Source: JAGVSZ01 sp035456405 (GTDB lineage: Bacteria; Pseudomonadota; Gammaproteobacteria; Burkholderiales; SG8-39). From it: 64,000 bases of DNA. Below are positions 10,695-19,820 of this stretch, one piece after another (the stretch's first letter is position 1; each line of letters starts with the position of its first letter). The notes beneath the pieces were generated by a model. That model was given only the letters and a program-made list of their open reading frames with translations. It had not been told where the DNA came from and searched no databases. Both the position numbers and the translations under genes were made by a program. The stretch spans positions 124,001-188,000 of the forward strand of contig DATIDG010000049.1 in NCBI GenBank assembly GCA_035456405.1, in the 5' to 3' direction.

Positions 10695-10934
10695 ATGAGC
10701 AACAAAGGGCAACTGCTACAAGACCCGTTCCTGAACACACTGCGCAAGGAGCACATCCCGGTTTCCATCTACCTCGTGAACGGGATCAAGCTCCAGGGAC
10801 AGATCGAATCCTTCGACCAGTACGTCGTGTTGCTCAAGAATACCGTCACCCAGATGGTGTACAAGCACGCCATCTCCACCGTCGTTCCGTCGCGCCCGGT
10901 CAACCTCAGCATCGACCACGGCGGCGACAACTGA
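10695..10934 (+). CDS. hfq: RNA chaperone Hfq
   Basis: A 79-residue Sm-like protein that forms hexameric rings and pairs small RNAs with mRNAs. The Sm1 motif (IPVSIYLVNGIKLQGQIESF) and Sm2 motif with the YKHA signature (MVYKHAISTVVPSR) are both complete. The protein ends soon after the Sm fold with a short acidic tail, the short form usual in betaproteobacteria. The 96 bases before it separate it from der and contain AT-richer sequence around 10655-10680 where a promoter could lie, but no consensus pair is clear. hflX, hflK and hflC follow. Confidence 0.97.
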   Translation: MSNKGQLLQDPFLNTLRKEHIPVSIYLVNGIKLQGQIESFDQYVVLLKNTVTQMVYKHAISTVVPSRPVNLSIDHGGDN

Positions 10935-10941
10935 TGTTCCG

Positions 10942-12132
10942 GTGGTAGTGGCGGCCGGCGAGATCACCGGGCGCCCCAAGCGCATCAACGGCGCGGCGCG
11001 CGCGGCCGAGGTTGCCGTCCTCGTTGCGCTCGACTTCGGTTCCGATGACCACACGGACAGCCTCGGGGAGCTGCGCCTGCTCGGGTCCAGCGCGGGCGTC
11101 AGCGTGCGCGCGGTGGTCGAGGGACGGCGCAGCCGGCCGGATCCCGCGCTCTTCGCCGGCTCGGGCAAGGTGGACGAGATCGCGCGGGTCCGCACCGAGG
11201 TCGGCGCGAGCGTCGTGATCTTCAACCACGACCTCTCGCCGGCGCAGCAACGCAACCTCGAGCGGCGGCTCGAATGCCGCGTGGTCGACCGCACCAGCCT
11301 GATCCTCGACATTTTCGCGCAGCGTGCGAGCTCCCACGAGGGCAAGGTTCAGGTCGAGCTCGCACAGCTGCAGCACCTCGCGACCCGGCTCGTGCGGGGC
11401 TGGACGCACCTCGAGCGCCAGAAGGGCGGCATCGGCCTGCGCGGGCCTGGCGAGACGCAGCTCGAGACCGACCGCCGACTGCTCGGCCAGCGGGTGAAGG
11501 TCCTGAAGGAGCGGCTCGGGCGCCTACACCGTCAGCGCGACGTGCAGCGCCGCGCGCGGGTGCGCGGCGACGTGATGTCGGTGTCCCTCGTCGGCTATAC
11601 GAACGCGGGCAAGTCGACGCTGTTCAATGCGCTCACGCACGCCGGCGCCTACGCCGCCGACAAGCTCTTCGCGACGCTCGACACCACCACGCGGCGGCTC
11701 TATCTGCCGGAGGTCGGCCGGATCACGGTGTCCGACACGGTGGGCTTCATCCGCGCGCTGCCGCACACGCTCGTCGCCGCTTTCCGGGCAACGCTCGAGG
11801 AAACGGTGCACGCCGATCTGCTGCTGCACGTGGTCGACGCGGCGAGCCCGACGCACGACGTGCAGGTGGAGGAGGTGAACAAGGTGCTCGCGGAAATCGG
11901 CGCTGACTCGGTGCCGCAGATTCTGGTGATGAACAAGATCGACTTGACCCGCGTTCCTGCGGGAGTGGACCGGGACGAGTGTGGTACCATCCGCCGCGTC
12001 CGATTGAGCGCCCGCACGGGCGCGGGGCTGGGTGAGTTGCGCCAGGCCCTGATCGAGGCGGCAGCCTCGAGGGACCCCTCCCGGCACAGCACGAACAAGA
12101 CCGAGAACCTGAGCGACGCTCATGTCACTTAA
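10942..12132 (+). CDS. hflX: GTPase HflX
   Basis: HflX is a ribosome-binding GTPase that splits stalled or heat-damaged 70S ribosomes. The 396-residue product has the N-terminal HflX domain, the helical linker with GGIGLRGPGETQLETDRR, and a G domain with P-loop GYTNAGKST (about residue 217) and DTVGFIRALPH. GTG 10942 lies seven bases after the hfq stop. The last 11 bases overlap the hflK start. The C-terminus after the G domain is short. Confidence 0.95.
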   Translation: MVVAAGEITGRPKRINGAARAAEVAVLVALDFGSDDHTDSLGELRLLGSSAGVSVRAVVEGRRSRPDPALFAGSGKVDEIARVRTEVGASVVIFNHDLSPAQQRNLERRLECRVVDRTSLILDIFAQRASSHEGKVQVELAQLQHLATRLVRGWTHLERQKGGIGLRGPGETQLETDRRLLGQRVKVLKERLGRLHRQRDVQRRARVRGDVMSVSLVGYTNAGKSTLFNALTHAGAYAADKLFATLDTTTRRLYLPEVGRITVSDTVGFIRALPHTLVAAFRATLEETVHADLLLHVVDAASPTHDVQVEEVNKVLAEIGADSVPQILVMNKIDLTRVPAGVDRDECGTIRRVRLSARTGAGLGELRQALIEAAASRDPSRHSTNKTENLSDAHVT

Positions 12133-13315
12133 CGATCCCCAATGGGGCCGTCGCGGCGGTGGGGGTGGTGGCGGCAACCAGGGGCCGCCCGACCTCGACG
12201 AGCTCTGGCGCAACTTCAATCAGCGCCTGGCCGGTATCTTCGGTCGCCGCGGCGGCGGCACCTCCGGCGGCGGCGAGCCGCCGAGCCTGCGCCAGCTCGG
12301 TGGCGGCTTCGGCCTGCTCGTTGGGCTCGTCGCGGTCGTCTGGCTGGCGAGCGGCTTCTACATCGTGGACGAGAGCCAGCGCGGCGTCGTCCTCACCTTC
12401 GGGAAGTACGCGGAGACGACGCGCCCGGGCCTGCGCTGGCGCGTGCCGTACCCGGTGCAGTCGGCCGAGGTCGTCAACGTTTCCCAGGTGCGCACGGTCG
12501 AGGTCGGGTACCGCGGCACGCCGAAGTCGAAGGTGGCGCGCGAGGCGCTGGCGCTGACCGACGACGAGAACATCGTCGACATCCAATTCGCGGTGCAGTA
12601 CACGGTGAAGGACCCGGAGGACTTCCTGTTTAACGTCCGGCGTCCGGAGCAGGTGGTGATGCAGGTGGCAGAGTCGGCGATGCGCGAGATCGTCGGCAAG
12701 TCGAGCATGGATTTCGTCCTCTACGAGGGGCGTGAGCAGATCGCCGCCTCGGCGCAGAAGCTGATGCAGGACATCCTCGACCGCTACAAGACCGGCGTGG
12801 CGATCAGCCGCGTGACGATGCAGAACGCGCAGCCGCCCGAGCAGGTGCAGGCCGCCTTCGACGACGCGGTGAAGGCGAAGCAGGACCTCGAGCGGCAGAA
12901 GAACGAAGGGCAGGCGTACTACAACGACGTGGTGCCCAAGGCGCGCGGGACGGCGTCGCGGCTGACCGAGGAGGCAAACGGCTACCGGCAGCGGGTCCTG
13001 GCGAACGCCGAGGGCGAGGCCGCGCGCTTCCGGTCGGTGCTCACCGAATACAACAAGGCGCCGGCGGTCACGCGCGAGCGGCTCTATCTCGAGACCATGC
13101 AGCAGATCCTGACGAGCACGAGCAAGATCATGATCGACGCGCGCTCGGGCGGGAACCTGCTGATGCTGCCGCTCGACAAGATCCTACAGATGCCGGCCAC
13201 CAGCGCAGGCGAGGGCATGTCGGGCGCGCGCCCGACCGACACGCCGGCGGCACCCGAACCGCCGGCGCGCACGCGCGATGCGCTGCGCAGCCGCGACCGC
13301 GAGGGCCGGCCATGA
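12122..13315 (+). CDS. hflK: HflK, membrane protease-regulator subunit
   Basis: HflK with HflC forms a large SPFH-family cage in the inner membrane that encloses and modulates the FtsH protease. The 397-residue product has a glycine-rich cytoplasmic N-terminus, a membrane segment (about residues 60-82), the SPFH/band-7 domain and a long helical stretch rich in charged residues ending in a proline-rich tail. The start overlaps hflX by 11 bases and the stop overlaps the hflC start in an ATGA, so the three are probably translated together. Confidence 0.95.
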   Translation: MSLNDPQWGRRGGGGGGGNQGPPDLDELWRNFNQRLAGIFGRRGGGTSGGGEPPSLRQLGGGFGLLVGLVAVVWLASGFYIVDESQRGVVLTFGKYAETTRPGLRWRVPYPVQSAEVVNVSQVRTVEVGYRGTPKSKVAREALALTDDENIVDIQFAVQYTVKDPEDFLFNVRRPEQVVMQVAESAMREIVGKSSMDFVLYEGREQIAASAQKLMQDILDRYKTGVAISRVTMQNAQPPEQVQAAFDDAVKAKQDLERQKNEGQAYYNDVVPKARGTASRLTEEANGYRQRVLANAEGEAARFRSVLTEYNKAPAVTRERLYLETMQQILTSTSKIMIDARSGGNLLMLPLDKILQMPATSAGEGMSGARPTDTPAAPEPPARTRDALRSRDREGRP

Positions 13316-14205
13316 AGGGCGGAGTCGGCGCGATCCTCGGCATCGTGGTCGTCGCGGCGGTGGTCGCGAGCCTGTCGCTGTTCACCGTCGACCAGCGCGA
13401 GAGCGCAATCGTGTTCCAGCTCGGCGAGATCAAGCACGTCGTCGCCGAGCCGGGGCTCAGGGTCAAGTTCCCGCTGATCCAGAACGTCCGCTACTTCGAC
13501 ACCCGGATCCTGACGCTCGACACGCCCGACGCCGAGCGCTTCATCACCTCCGAGAAGAAGAATGTGCTGGTCGACTCGTTCGTGATGTGGCGCATAAACG
13601 ACGTGAAGCAGTACTACGTGAGCGTGCGCGGCGACGAAGCGCTCGCCGTCACGCGATTGAACCAGACGGTGAATTCCACGCTGCGCGAGGAGTTTGGCAA
13701 GCGCACGGTGCAGGAGGTGGTCTCGGGCGAGCGCGACAAGATCATGACGGTGGTGCGCGAGAAGCTCGAGGACGACGCGAAGCGCATCGGCGTGCAGATC
13801 GTCGATGTGCGCCTTAAGCGCGTCGAGCTGCCGCAGGAGGTGAGCGAGGCGGTCTACCGCAGGATGGAGGCCGAGCGGCGCGCAGTCGCGAGCGAACTGC
13901 GCTCGCAGGGATACTCCGACGCCGAGAAGATCCGCGCCGAGGCCGACAAGGATCGGGAGGTGATCGTCGCCGAGGCGTACCGCGAGGCGCAGCGGATCAA
14001 GGGCGAGGGCGACGCCCGGGCGACCGCGGTCTACGCGCGTGCCTTCAACGAGAACCCCGAGTTCTACGCGTTCTACCGCAGCCTCGACGCATACCGGGCG
14101 AGCTTCCGGAACCGCGCCGACGTGCTCGTCCTCGATCCAAGCTCGGACTTCTTCAAGTATCTCAAGAGTCCCGGTGGAGCCCGTGCGGCGCCGGCCGCGA
14201 AGTGA
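13312..14205 (+). CDS. hflC: HflC, membrane protease-regulator subunit
   Basis: The partner of HflK. The 297-residue product has an N-terminal membrane segment (about residues 5-25), an SPFH domain starting VDQRESAIVFQLGEIK, and the helical region with EVSEAVYRRMEAERR typical of HflC. The C-terminus ends in an alanine-rich tail after LDPSSDFFKYLK. It overlaps hflK by four bases and is followed within three bases by a DUF2065 gene, the standard order in proteobacteria. Confidence 0.95.
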   Translation: MKGGVGAILGIVVVAAVVASLSLFTVDQRESAIVFQLGEIKHVVAEPGLRVKFPLIQNVRYFDTRILTLDTPDAERFITSEKKNVLVDSFVMWRINDVKQYYVSVRGDEALAVTRLNQTVNSTLREEFGKRTVQEVVSGERDKIMTVVREKLEDDAKRIGVQIVDVRLKRVELPQEVSEAVYRRMEAERRAVASELRSQGYSDAEKIRAEADKDREVIVAEAYREAQRIKGEGDARATAVYARAFNENPEFYAFYRSLDAYRASFRNRADVLVLDPSSDFFKYLKSPGGARAAPAAK

Positions 14206-14208
14206 GCG

Positions 14209-14394
14209 ATGGCGGGGACGCTGCTGATGGCCTTCGGTCTGATGCTCGTCATCGAGGGGCTGCTGCCGTTCCTCGCGCCGGCCATGTGGCGCGACATGTT
14301 CCGCAAGATCATGTCGTTCACCGACGGGCAGCTGCGCTTCACCGGCCTCGCCTCGATGCTCGTCGGCGTCGCGATCGTCGCATTGTCGCGGTAA
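14209..14394 (+). CDS. DUF2065 small membrane protein (YjeT-like)
   Basis: A 61-residue protein made almost entirely of two membrane segments with the DUF2065 pattern (GLMLVIEGLLPFLAP, then FTGLASMLVGVAIV). Its role is unknown in the family. In proteobacteria it almost always lies directly after hflC and before hisZ or purA, as here, so an involvement near the HflKC-FtsH complex is a reasonable guess from context only. Confidence 0.9.
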   Translation: MAGTLLMAFGLMLVIEGLLPFLAPAMWRDMFRKIMSFTDGQLRFTGLASMLVGVAIVALSR

Positions 14395-14423
14395 CGCCCG
14401 GCGACCTCCGGCGGGAGCGCCTC

Positions 14424-15569
14424 ATGCGCAAGTGGCTGCTTCCGGAGTTCGTAGAGGACATCCTCCCCGAGGAGGCGCGCGCGATCGAGTCGGCCCGCGC
14501 GCGGCTCCTCGAGGTCTTCCGGGTGCACGGCTACGAGCTGGTGATGCCGCCGATGCTCGAGTACATCGACTCGCTGCTCACCGGCACCGGGCGCGATCTC
14601 GATCTGCGCACCTTCAAGCTGATCGATCAGCTCTCGGGCCGGACCATGGGCCTGCGCGCCGACATGACGCCGCAGGTCGCGCGCGTCGACGCGCACCTGC
14701 TGAACCGCGAAGGCGTCGCGCGGCTTTGCTACTGCGGCACGGTGCTGCACACACGCCCCCGCGGGCTGACTGCGACCCGTGAGCCGCTCCAAGTCGGCGC
14801 CGAGATCTACGGTCACGGCGGCATTGAGAGCGACATAGAGATCCAGCAGCTGCTGCGCATCGCCCTCACGGCGTGCGGGATCGACGACGTGCGTCTCGAC
14901 GTGGGCCACGTCGGCGTGTTCCGTGCGATCGCGCGCCGCGCCGGCGTGTCACCCGATCTGGAGTCGGACTTGCTGGAAGCGCTGCTCGCGAAGGACCGGC
15001 CCGGCATCGGGTCGCTCACCGAATCCCTGGGGGCCCCGGCCCGCGACGCGCTGCGCACGCTGCCGCAGCTCTATGGCGGCCCGGAGGTCCTGGACGCGGC
15101 GGCACGGCGTCTGCCCGCGCATCCTGAGATCGCCGCCGCGCTCGCGGATCTGCGCGCGCTTATGCAGGCGAACGGCATCGCGATGAGCGTCGACCTGGCC
15201 GATCTGCGCGGCTACCATTACCACAGCGGGGTGGTGTTCGCGGCGTACTGCGAGCGGCTGCCGAGCGCGATTGCCCTCGGCGGCAGGTACGACGAGGTCG
15301 GCAAGGCGTTCGGGCGCGCGCGTCCGGCGACCGGCTTCTCGATGGACTTGCGCGAGATCGCGCGCGTCGCGCCGCGAGCGGTGCAGCCCGGGTCGATCCT
15401 GGCGCCGTACTCGACGGATCCCAGCTTGCGCACGGCCGTCGAGGCGCTCCGCGCCGCCGGTGAAGTCGTGATCGTGGATCTGCCCGGCCACGAATCGGCG
15501 CGCGCGGAGCTCGGGTGCGACCGCCGGCTCGTCCGGCGCGGGGCGAAATGGGAGGTCGAAGCGCTCTGA
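14424..15569 (+). CDS. hisZ: ATP phosphoribosyltransferase regulatory subunit HisZ
   Basis: HisZ is a histidyl-tRNA-synthetase-like protein without aminoacylation activity; it activates the short form of HisG in the first step of histidine synthesis. The 381-residue product shows HisS-like motifs 1 and 2 (RADMTPQVARVDAH) and a core resembling HisS, but it is shorter than HisS and lacks the anticodon-binding domain. ATG 14424 is preceded by GCGGGAG. Presence of hisZ implies a short-form HisG elsewhere in the genome. Confidence 0.93.
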   Translation: MRKWLLPEFVEDILPEEARAIESARARLLEVFRVHGYELVMPPMLEYIDSLLTGTGRDLDLRTFKLIDQLSGRTMGLRADMTPQVARVDAHLLNREGVARLCYCGTVLHTRPRGLTATREPLQVGAEIYGHGGIESDIEIQQLLRIALTACGIDDVRLDVGHVGVFRAIARRAGVSPDLESDLLEALLAKDRPGIGSLTESLGAPARDALRTLPQLYGGPEVLDAAARRLPAHPEIAAALADLRALMQANGIAMSVDLADLRGYHYHSGVVFAAYCERLPSAIALGGRYDEVGKAFGRARPATGFSMDLREIARVAPRAVQPGSILAPYSTDPSLRTAVEALRAAGEVVIVDLPGHESARAELGCDRRLVRRGAKWEVEAL

Positions 15570-15598
15570 CCGCGCGAGCGGCGGGCGTGGCTCGTCAG

Positions 15599-16891
15599 AT
15601 GGCCAAGAACGTCGTCGTCATCGGCACGCAGTGGGGGGACGAAGGGAAGGGGAAAGTCGTCGACTGGTTGACCGACCACGCCCAGGGCGTCGTCCGCTTC
15701 CAGGGCGGGCACAACGCGGGTCACACGCTGGTCATCGGTGGGCGCAAGACCGTCCTGCACCTGATTCCGTCCGGGATCCTGCACACAGGGGTCACCTGCT
15801 ACATCGGCAACGGGGTCGTGCTCTCGCCGCACGCGCTGCTCGCCGAGATGGACGAGCTGGCGGCGGCCGGGGTTTCGCTCGACGGCCGAGTCCGCATCTC
15901 CGAGGCCTGCCCGCTGATCCTGCCGTATCACACCGCGCTCGACGTCGCGCGCGAGGTGGCGCGCGGCGCGGCGAAGATCGGCACGACCGGACGCGGGATC
16001 GGGCCCGCGTACGAGGACAAGGTCGCCAGGCGCGCGCTCCGCCTGCAGGACCTGCTCGTTCCTGACCGATTCGCCGCGAAGCTCGAGGAACTGCTCGACT
16101 ATCACAACTTCGCGCTCACGAAGTACCTCAACGCGGCGCCGGTCGATTTCGCCCGCACGCGCGACGACGCGCTCGCGATGGCACCGCGGCTCGCCCCGCT
16201 CGTCACCGACGTGCCGCGGGCGCTCTACGAGGCGCACCGCGCAGGAAAAAACCTGCTGTTCGAGGGCGCGCAAGGGAGCCTGCTCGACGTCGACCACGGT
16301 ACCTATCCGTTCGTGACCTCGAGCAACTGCGTGGCGGGCGCCGCGGCCGCCGGCGCGGGCGTCGGCCCGCAGATGCTCCATTACGTGCTCGGCATCACGA
16401 AGGCGTACACGACGCGCGTGGGATCGGGGCCCTTCCCGACCGAGCTCGAGAACGACACCGGCGAGCGCCTGCGCGCGCGCGGCAACGAGTTCGGCGCCAC
16501 GACCGGCCGGCCGCGTCGCTGCGGCTGGTTCGACGCCGCGGCGCTGAAGCGCTCGATCCAGATCAACGGCGTTTCGGGGCTGTGCGTGACCAAGCTCGAT
16601 GTCCTGGACGGGATGGACGAGCTGAAGGTGTGCGTCGGCTACCGGATCGAGGGCCAATTTAGCGATCTCCTTCCCGCCGGCGCCGACGACACGGCGCGCT
16701 GCGAGCCCGTCTACGAGGATCTGCCCGGCTGGAGCGAGAGCACGGTGGGAGCGCAGCGCCTCGAGGACCTGCCACGCCACGCCCGCGCCTACCTCGACCG
16801 CATCGAGGCGATCTGCGGCGTCACCATCGACATGATCTCCACCGGCCCGGACCGCGCGGAAACGATCGTCCGGCGCCATCCGTTTCACTGA
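15599..16891 (+). CDS. purA: Adenylosuccinate synthetase
   Basis: PurA joins IMP and aspartate using GTP, the first step from IMP to AMP. The 430-residue product opens with the GTP-binding loop GTQWGDEGKGKVVDWLT and contains GHNAGHTLV, the IMP-binding TTGRGIGPAYEDK and the GATTGRPRRCGWFD motif. Length is standard. ATG 15599 gives the family's usual N-terminus; an in-frame GTG four codons upstream (15587) is possible. It lies between hisZ and a phosphoribosyltransferase gene, the usual betaproteobacterial order. Confidence 0.97.
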   Translation: MAKNVVVIGTQWGDEGKGKVVDWLTDHAQGVVRFQGGHNAGHTLVIGGRKTVLHLIPSGILHTGVTCYIGNGVVLSPHALLAEMDELAAAGVSLDGRVRISEACPLILPYHTALDVAREVARGAAKIGTTGRGIGPAYEDKVARRALRLQDLLVPDRFAAKLEELLDYHNFALTKYLNAAPVDFARTRDDALAMAPRLAPLVTDVPRALYEAHRAGKNLLFEGAQGSLLDVDHGTYPFVTSSNCVAGAAAAGAGVGPQMLHYVLGITKAYTTRVGSGPFPTELENDTGERLRARGNEFGATTGRPRRCGWFDAAALKRSIQINGVSGLCVTKLDVLDGMDELKVCVGYRIEGQFSDLLPAGADDTARCEPVYEDLPGWSESTVGAQRLEDLPRHARAYLDRIEAICGVTIDMISTGPDRAETIVRRHPFH

Positions 16892-16909
16892 GACGACAAG
16901 AGCGGGAAG

Positions 16910-17419
16910 ATGGCAGGAGACCTCTACGTCAGCTGGTCCGACTACCACAAGGCGATCGAGCGCCTCGCTGCGCAGGTGCACGCGTCGGGCTGGCGCTTCA
17001 ACCAGATCGTGTGCATCGCGCGCGGGGGCCTGCGCGTCGGGGACCTGATGTCGCGCATCTTCAAGCTCCCGCTCGCGATCATCTTCACCAGCTCCTACAC
17101 CGGCGAGTCCGGCACCGAGCGCGGCGAGCTCACCGTGTCGAAGCACATGGCGATGACCACCGAGGGCATCGGCGAGCGCGTGCTGCTGGTCGACGATCTC
17201 GTCGACTCCGGCGTCACGCTCGAGGCGGTGAAGCGGCACGTCATGGAAGCGCATCCCGCGGTGAAGGAGATCCGTACCGCGGTGCTCTGGTACAAGGCGT
17301 GCTCGAGGTACAGGCCCGATTACTACGTCGACTATCTTGCCGAGAACCCCTGGATCCACCAGCCGTTCGAGCCGTACGACCTGATGAGCGCCGACGACCT
17401 GCGCGCGCGGGTGGCGTGA
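16910..17419 (+). CDS. Phosphoribosyltransferase family protein
   Basis: A 169-residue type I phosphoribosyltransferase. The PRPP-binding loop is VLLVDDLVDSGVT (about residues 88-100), and the PPi loop is in CIARGGLRVGDL. The C-terminal hood ends with the pattern NPWIHQPFEPYD. It resembles bacterial xanthine/hypoxanthine-guanine phosphoribosyltransferases, and its place directly after purA fits purine salvage, but the base it uses cannot be read from the sequence. It is 18 bases from purA and is the last gene of the long plus-strand run. Confidence 0.85.
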   Translation: MAGDLYVSWSDYHKAIERLAAQVHASGWRFNQIVCIARGGLRVGDLMSRIFKLPLAIIFTSSYTGESGTERGELTVSKHMAMTTEGIGERVLLVDDLVDSGVTLEAVKRHVMEAHPAVKEIRTAVLWYKACSRYRPDYYVDYLAENPWIHQPFEPYDLMSADDLRARVA

Positions 17420-17500
17420 GTGTGGCGGTGCCTCGCGGGCAGGGGAGCGGAACGGCGTCGCCCACAGTGCGGGCTAGGACTTCAGGAAGCGCGGGGTTGC

Positions 17501-17587
17501 TGGTGCCGAGGAAGGGACTCGAACCCCCACAGTGTTGCCACCGCTAGGACCTGAACCTAGTGCGTCTACCAATTTCGCCACCTCGGC
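17501..17587 (-). tRNA. tRNA-Leu, anticodon CAG
   Basis: On the minus strand a complete 87-nt tRNA can be folded. The acceptor stem is GCCGAGG (17587-17581) paired with CCTCGGC (17511-17505), followed by A and an encoded CCA (17503-17501). The anticodon stem CTAGG/CCTAG encloses the loop TTCAGGT, giving anticodon CAG at 17543-17541, which decodes CUG leucine codons, the main leucine codon of this GC-rich genome. A long variable arm (GCGGTGGCAACACTGT) marks it as a class II leucine tRNA. The T loop has GGTTCGAGTCC. Confidence 0.97.
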
Positions 17588-17599
17588 ACGAGGCGTCGC

Positions 17600-17628
17600 A
17601 TTCTAATTCAATCAGTGACGAGCTTCAA
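17600..17628 (-). promoter_or_regulatory. Sigma-70 promoter of tRNA-Leu
   Basis: Reading the minus strand, TTGAAG (17628-17623) and TAGAAT (17605-17600) are separated by exactly 17 bases, five and five matches to the consensus hexamers. A start site near 17593 would lie about six bases before the mature tRNA. The bases after the -10 are GC-rich (GCGACGCC), like discriminators of stable-RNA promoters under stringent control. The first base of the -35 box is also the A of the divergent rnr start codon. Confidence 0.7.
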
Positions 17629-19820
17629 TGAACGCGCGGCGTAAAGAGGCACCCGCACCGCGCGGCGGCAAGCATGCGGGGCGCCGCGCGGCAGATCCGT
17701 TTCACGAGCGCGAGGCGAGCCGCTATGCGGAACCCCTGCCGAGCCGCGAGTTCATCCTCCAGGTCCTCGAGGCCGAGGCGGTTCCGGTCGACGAGCGGCG
17801 GCTCGCAAAGCTCGTCGGGATAAAGCGCCAAGAGTTCGAGGCCTTCGCTCGACGCCTCGGTGCGATGGAGCGCGACGGCCAGATCCTGCGCAACCGCAAG
17901 GGCGCAGTCCTCGTGGCGCGGAAGGTGGACGTCGTGCGGGGTCGCGTCGAAGCGCATCCCGACGGTTACGGGTTCGTGGCGCCCGACGACGGCTCGGACG
18001 ATCTCTACCTTCCGCCGGGCGAGATGAAGCAGGTCATGCACGGGGACGGCGTGCTCGCGCAGCCCTCCGGCTACGACCGGCGCGGGCGCCGGGAGGCCCG
18101 CATCGTCGAGGTGGTCGAGCGCGCGCACTCGCGCATCGTGGGCCGGCTGCACGTCGAGCGCGGCGTCGCGTTCGTCGCCGCCGCCGACCGGCGCATCCAG
18201 CACGACATCCTGATCGAACCCGGCGCTGCGGGCGGCGCGAAGCCCGGCCAGATCGTCACGGCCGAGATCGTCGTCCAGCCCGGCTGGACCATTCAGCCGA
18301 TCGGGCGTGTCGTCGAGGTCCTCGGCGCGCACGACGATCCCGGAATGGAGATCGAGATCGCCCTGCGCAAGCACGAGCTCCCGTTCGAGTTCCCCTCGGA
18401 AGCGCAGCGGGTCGCGGCGCGCCTGCCGCGTGCGGTGCGCGCAGCAGACGTCGAGGGACGCGCCGACCTGCGCGCGCTCCCGTTTGTCACGATCGACGGG
18501 GAGACGGCGAAGGACTTCGACGACGCCGTCTTCTGCGAGCGGGAGGGCAGGGGCTTCCGGCTGCGGGTCGCGATCGCGGACGTGGGCCATTACGTGCAGC
18601 CGGACGACGCGCTCGACTTGGAGGCGCGCAATCGCGGCAACTCAGTGTACTTCCCGCGCCGGGTGATCCCCATGCTTCCCGAGAAGCTGTCGAACGGGCT
18701 CTGTTCGCTGAACCCCGATGAGGATCGGCTCGCGATGGTCTGCGACATGAGCGTGTCGCCGCGCGGGGAGATCGGACGCTACGAGTTCTACGCGGCGGCA
18801 ATCCGCTCGCAGGCCCGACTGAACTATACGCAGGTCGCGCGCGCGCTCGACGAGAAACCGGGGCACGCGGACGAGGTCGTCGCACCGCTCCTGGACCGGC
18901 TCGAGGCTCTGGACGAGGTGTTCCGCGCGCTGCTGACGGCGCGCGAGCGGCGCGGCGCGATCGACTTCGAGACCGTCGAGACGGTGCTCGAGTTCGATGC
19001 GCGCGGCAAGATCGCGCGGATCGTACCGGCGCCGCGCAACGACGCGCACCGGCTGATCGAGGAATGCATGCTCGCCGCCAACGTGTGCGCGTCCGACTTC
19101 CTGCAGCATCGCGGACACAAGGCCCTGTACCGTATCCACGAAGGTCCGACGCCGGAGAAGCTCGAGGCCCTGCGCGAGTTCCTGAAGAGCTTCGGCCTCG
19201 CCCTCGGCGGCGGCGACGAGCCGCATGCGAAGGAGTACGCTAAGCTGCTCGCGCAGGTGAAAAAGCGGCCCGACGTGCAGCTGCTCCAGACCGTGCTCCT
19301 GCGCTCGCTTCAGCAGGCCGTATACAGCCCGGAGAACGTCGGCCACTTCGGGCTCGCATACGAGTCTTACACGCACTTCACTTCGCCGATCCGCCGCTAC
19401 CCCGACCTGGTAATCCACCGCGCGATCAAGGCGGCGCTCGGCGGCCGCACGTATACGCCCGGCAAGTGGGACGAGCTGGGCAAGCACTGCTCGATGACCG
19501 AGCGGCGCGCGGACGAGGCCACGCGCGACGTGCAGACCTGGCTGAAGTGCTACTACATGCGCGATCGCGTGGGCGAGGAGTTCGAGGGCAGCATCAGCGC
19601 GGTCACCGGTTTCGGGATCTTCGTCGCGCTGGACGACGTCTACGTCGAGGGCCTGGTGCACGTCTCGGAGCTCGGCAACGACTACTTCCGATTCGACGCC
19701 GTCCACCACGTGCTGCGCGGCGACAGAACGGGCAAGACGTTCCGCCTGGCCGACCGGGTGCGCGTGCGAGTGGTGCGTGTCGACCTCGAGCTCGGCCGCA
19801 TCGACTTCGTTCCGGCATGA
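17628..19820 (+). CDS. rnr: Ribonuclease R
   Basis: RNase R is a 3'-to-5' exoribonuclease that degrades structured RNA. The 730-residue product has an N-terminal winged-helix domain, cold-shock/OB domains, the RNB catalytic domain with TIDGETAKDFDDAVF and IADVGHYV holding the metal-binding aspartates, and an S1 domain (GSISAVTGFGIFVALDDVYV). It stops at the end of the S1 domain and lacks the lysine-rich tail of the E. coli enzyme. No strong ribosome binding site precedes ATG 17628. Its stop overlaps the rlmB start. Confidence 0.96.
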   Translation: MNARRKEAPAPRGGKHAGRRAADPFHEREASRYAEPLPSREFILQVLEAEAVPVDERRLAKLVGIKRQEFEAFARRLGAMERDGQILRNRKGAVLVARKVDVVRGRVEAHPDGYGFVAPDDGSDDLYLPPGEMKQVMHGDGVLAQPSGYDRRGRREARIVEVVERAHSRIVGRLHVERGVAFVAAADRRIQHDILIEPGAAGGAKPGQIVTAEIVVQPGWTIQPIGRVVEVLGAHDDPGMEIEIALRKHELPFEFPSEAQRVAARLPRAVRAADVEGRADLRALPFVTIDGETAKDFDDAVFCEREGRGFRLRVAIADVGHYVQPDDALDLEARNRGNSVYFPRRVIPMLPEKLSNGLCSLNPDEDRLAMVCDMSVSPRGEIGRYEFYAAAIRSQARLNYTQVARALDEKPGHADEVVAPLLDRLEALDEVFRALLTARERRGAIDFETVETVLEFDARGKIARIVPAPRNDAHRLIEECMLAANVCASDFLQHRGHKALYRIHEGPTPEKLEALREFLKSFGLALGGGDEPHAKEYAKLLAQVKKRPDVQLLQTVLLRSLQQAVYSPENVGHFGLAYESYTHFTSPIRRYPDLVIHRAIKAALGGRTYTPGKWDELGKHCSMTERRADEATRDVQTWLKCYYMRDRVGEEFEGSISAVTGFGIFVALDDVYVEGLVHVSELGNDYFRFDAVHHVLRGDRTGKTFRLADRVRVRVVRVDLELGRIDFVPA

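Noticed and set aside
15218..17359. 713-codon minus-strand open frame opposite hisZ, purA and the phosphoribosyltransferase
   Set aside because: It spans several real genes on the plus strand and has a composition typical of a shadow frame.
17420..17500. Terminator downstream of tRNA-Leu
   Set aside because: No stable hairpin followed by a T-run could be found on the minus strand here.
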